The notes beneath the pieces were generated by a model. The model saw nothing but the letters and a program-made list of their open reading frames with translations, searched no databases and was not told the origin of the DNA. Made by a program: the position numbers and the translations under genes. A stretch of 64,000 bases of DNA from Flavobacteriales bacterium. Lineage in GTDB: Bacteria > Bacteroidota > Bacteroidia > Flavobacteriales_E > Vicingaceae. Shown here in pieces: positions 63,453-64,000 of the stretch (position 1 is its first letter; each line of letters begins with the position of its first letter). Where the stretch lies: contig JADYZM010000019.1 of assembly GCA_020853105.1 (NCBI GenBank), forward strand, positions 1-64,000, read 5' to 3'.

Positions 63453-64000
63453 TTAAATAAATAAGTCGGATATAACTGAATCGGCTATAAAAATGCCTTG
63501 TTTAGAGAGGCAGAATCCGGTGTTGGTTTTTATTATTAAGTTTCTTTCTAATAAAATTTGGGATTTTGAGTTAAAATGACGTGCAATTTCAACGTTGAAC
63601 TTTATAATAAGTTCGTTGTAATTGATTCCCCACGAAGTTCGTAGGCGTGTTAATACAAATTCGTTGTAAGCCATATTTTCATTAATCCATTCTTCTTCAT
63701 AAAAGGGTGTGTTTTGTTGAATGGATTTGATATAGATTGCATTGTTTGATAAGTTCCAAAAACGTTTGTTTTCAACGTAACTATGAGCAGAAGGTCCTAT
63801 TCCTAAATATTCTTTACCCAGCCAATAATTGCTGTTGTGTTTAGAGATAAAGCCTTGTTTTGCAAAGTTTGATATTTCATACTGTTCAAACCCAATTGAA
63901 GAAGTATAATCAATTAAAAACTGAAATTGCTGAATTACCAATTCATCAGACATATTATTAATCTTTTTGGTTTTGAGCAGATAATTTAAAGTAGTTTTTG
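63453..64000 (-). CDS. hemW: HemW-like radical SAM heme chaperone (5' end outside window)
   Basis: The gene runs off the right edge: the frame upstream of the internal ATG at 63953 stays open to 64000 and encodes KTTLNYLLKTKKINN, which fits the preceding part of HemW. The 182 visible residues hold the last third: YEISNFAKQGFISKHNSNYWLGKEYLGIGPSAHSY, typical of the HemN/HemW C-terminal region, and the winged end EFVLTRLRTSWGINYNEL. The radical SAM cluster would be in the missing part. HemW binds heme and hands it to apoproteins; older annotations call it coproporphyrinogen oxidase. Confidence 0.88.
   Translation of the reverse strand, partial: KTTLNYLLKTKKINNMSDELVIQQFQFLIDYTSSIGFEQYEISNFAKQGFISKHNSNYWLGKEYLGIGPSAHSYVENKRFWNLSNNAIYIKSIQQNTPFYEEEWINENMAYNEFVLTRLRTSWGINYNELIIKFNVEIARHFNSKSQILLERNLIIKTNTGFCLSKQGIFIADSVISDLFI

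Overview
The window is chromosomal DNA of an AT-rich Bacteroidota bacterium, probably a flavobacterial-type lineage; genus and species cannot be read from it. The evidence is three secreted proteins with type IX secretion (T9SS) sorting domains, several TAnnTTTG -7 promoter boxes, an almost complete lack of Shine-Dalgarno sites, and phylum-typical families (DUF6089, DUF4924, paired OmpH/Skp after BamA, GH92). About 63 genes are packed with short gaps; no intergenic gap exceeds 300 bases. I saw no rRNA, tRNA, CRISPR array, insertion sequence or prophage.

Layout. 1-5.8 kb: a PhoH-like ATPase cut by the left edge, a large T9SS-exported peptidoglycan amidase, and a three-gene hydrolase/thioesterase/outer-membrane-protein operon. 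5.8-9 kb: flavoprotein oxidoreductase, DEAD-box helicase, radical SAM protein, small beta-barrel. 9-17.9 kb: a carbohydrate locus. A GH92 alpha-mannosidase, a ROK sugar kinase and an MFS sugar transporter form one overlapping operon; a LacI-type regulator is divergent; beyond it lies a T9SS-secreted L-type (mannose-type) lectin. The same 14-bp near-palindrome, centred on CG, lies between the regulator and the operon and again directly upstream of the lectin gene, which ties all of them into one proposed regulon. 18-32.7 kb: housekeeping genes (YraN, LD-carboxypeptidase, MetG, RluB, AsmA-like, RarA, FolD, Ffh, OmpA lipoprotein, K+/H+ antiporter, MurI). 32.7-41.9 kb: the envelope cluster of CBS protein, a BamA-like barrel, NAD kinase, two DUF6089 proteins, UppS, BamA and two Skp chaperones. 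41.9-53.2 kb: PdxJ, two small lipoproteins, TsaB, an OmpA-like protein, a type B T9SS cargo, DUF4924, a membrane-anchored OmpH, SiaC, and an operon of M61 peptidase, LytS-type kinase and LytTR regulator. 53.4-64 kb: Smr protein, YifB/ComM, GmhA, Kbl, GdhA, PabA/TrpG, EamA permease, DUF502, YjbR, Lrp and HemW (cut by the right edge).

The most notable observations are: the mannosidase-lectin regulon inferred from shared operators; rarA with no ATG, GTG or TTG start for its conserved N-terminus; a strong terminator hairpin whose T-run touches the murI start codon; a 39-residue lipoprotein; a textbook Shine-Dalgarno site in front of one skp gene; and an A8 tract that appears to run a YjbR protein past its natural end into the next gene. 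All functional assignments come from reading motifs; no database search was run.
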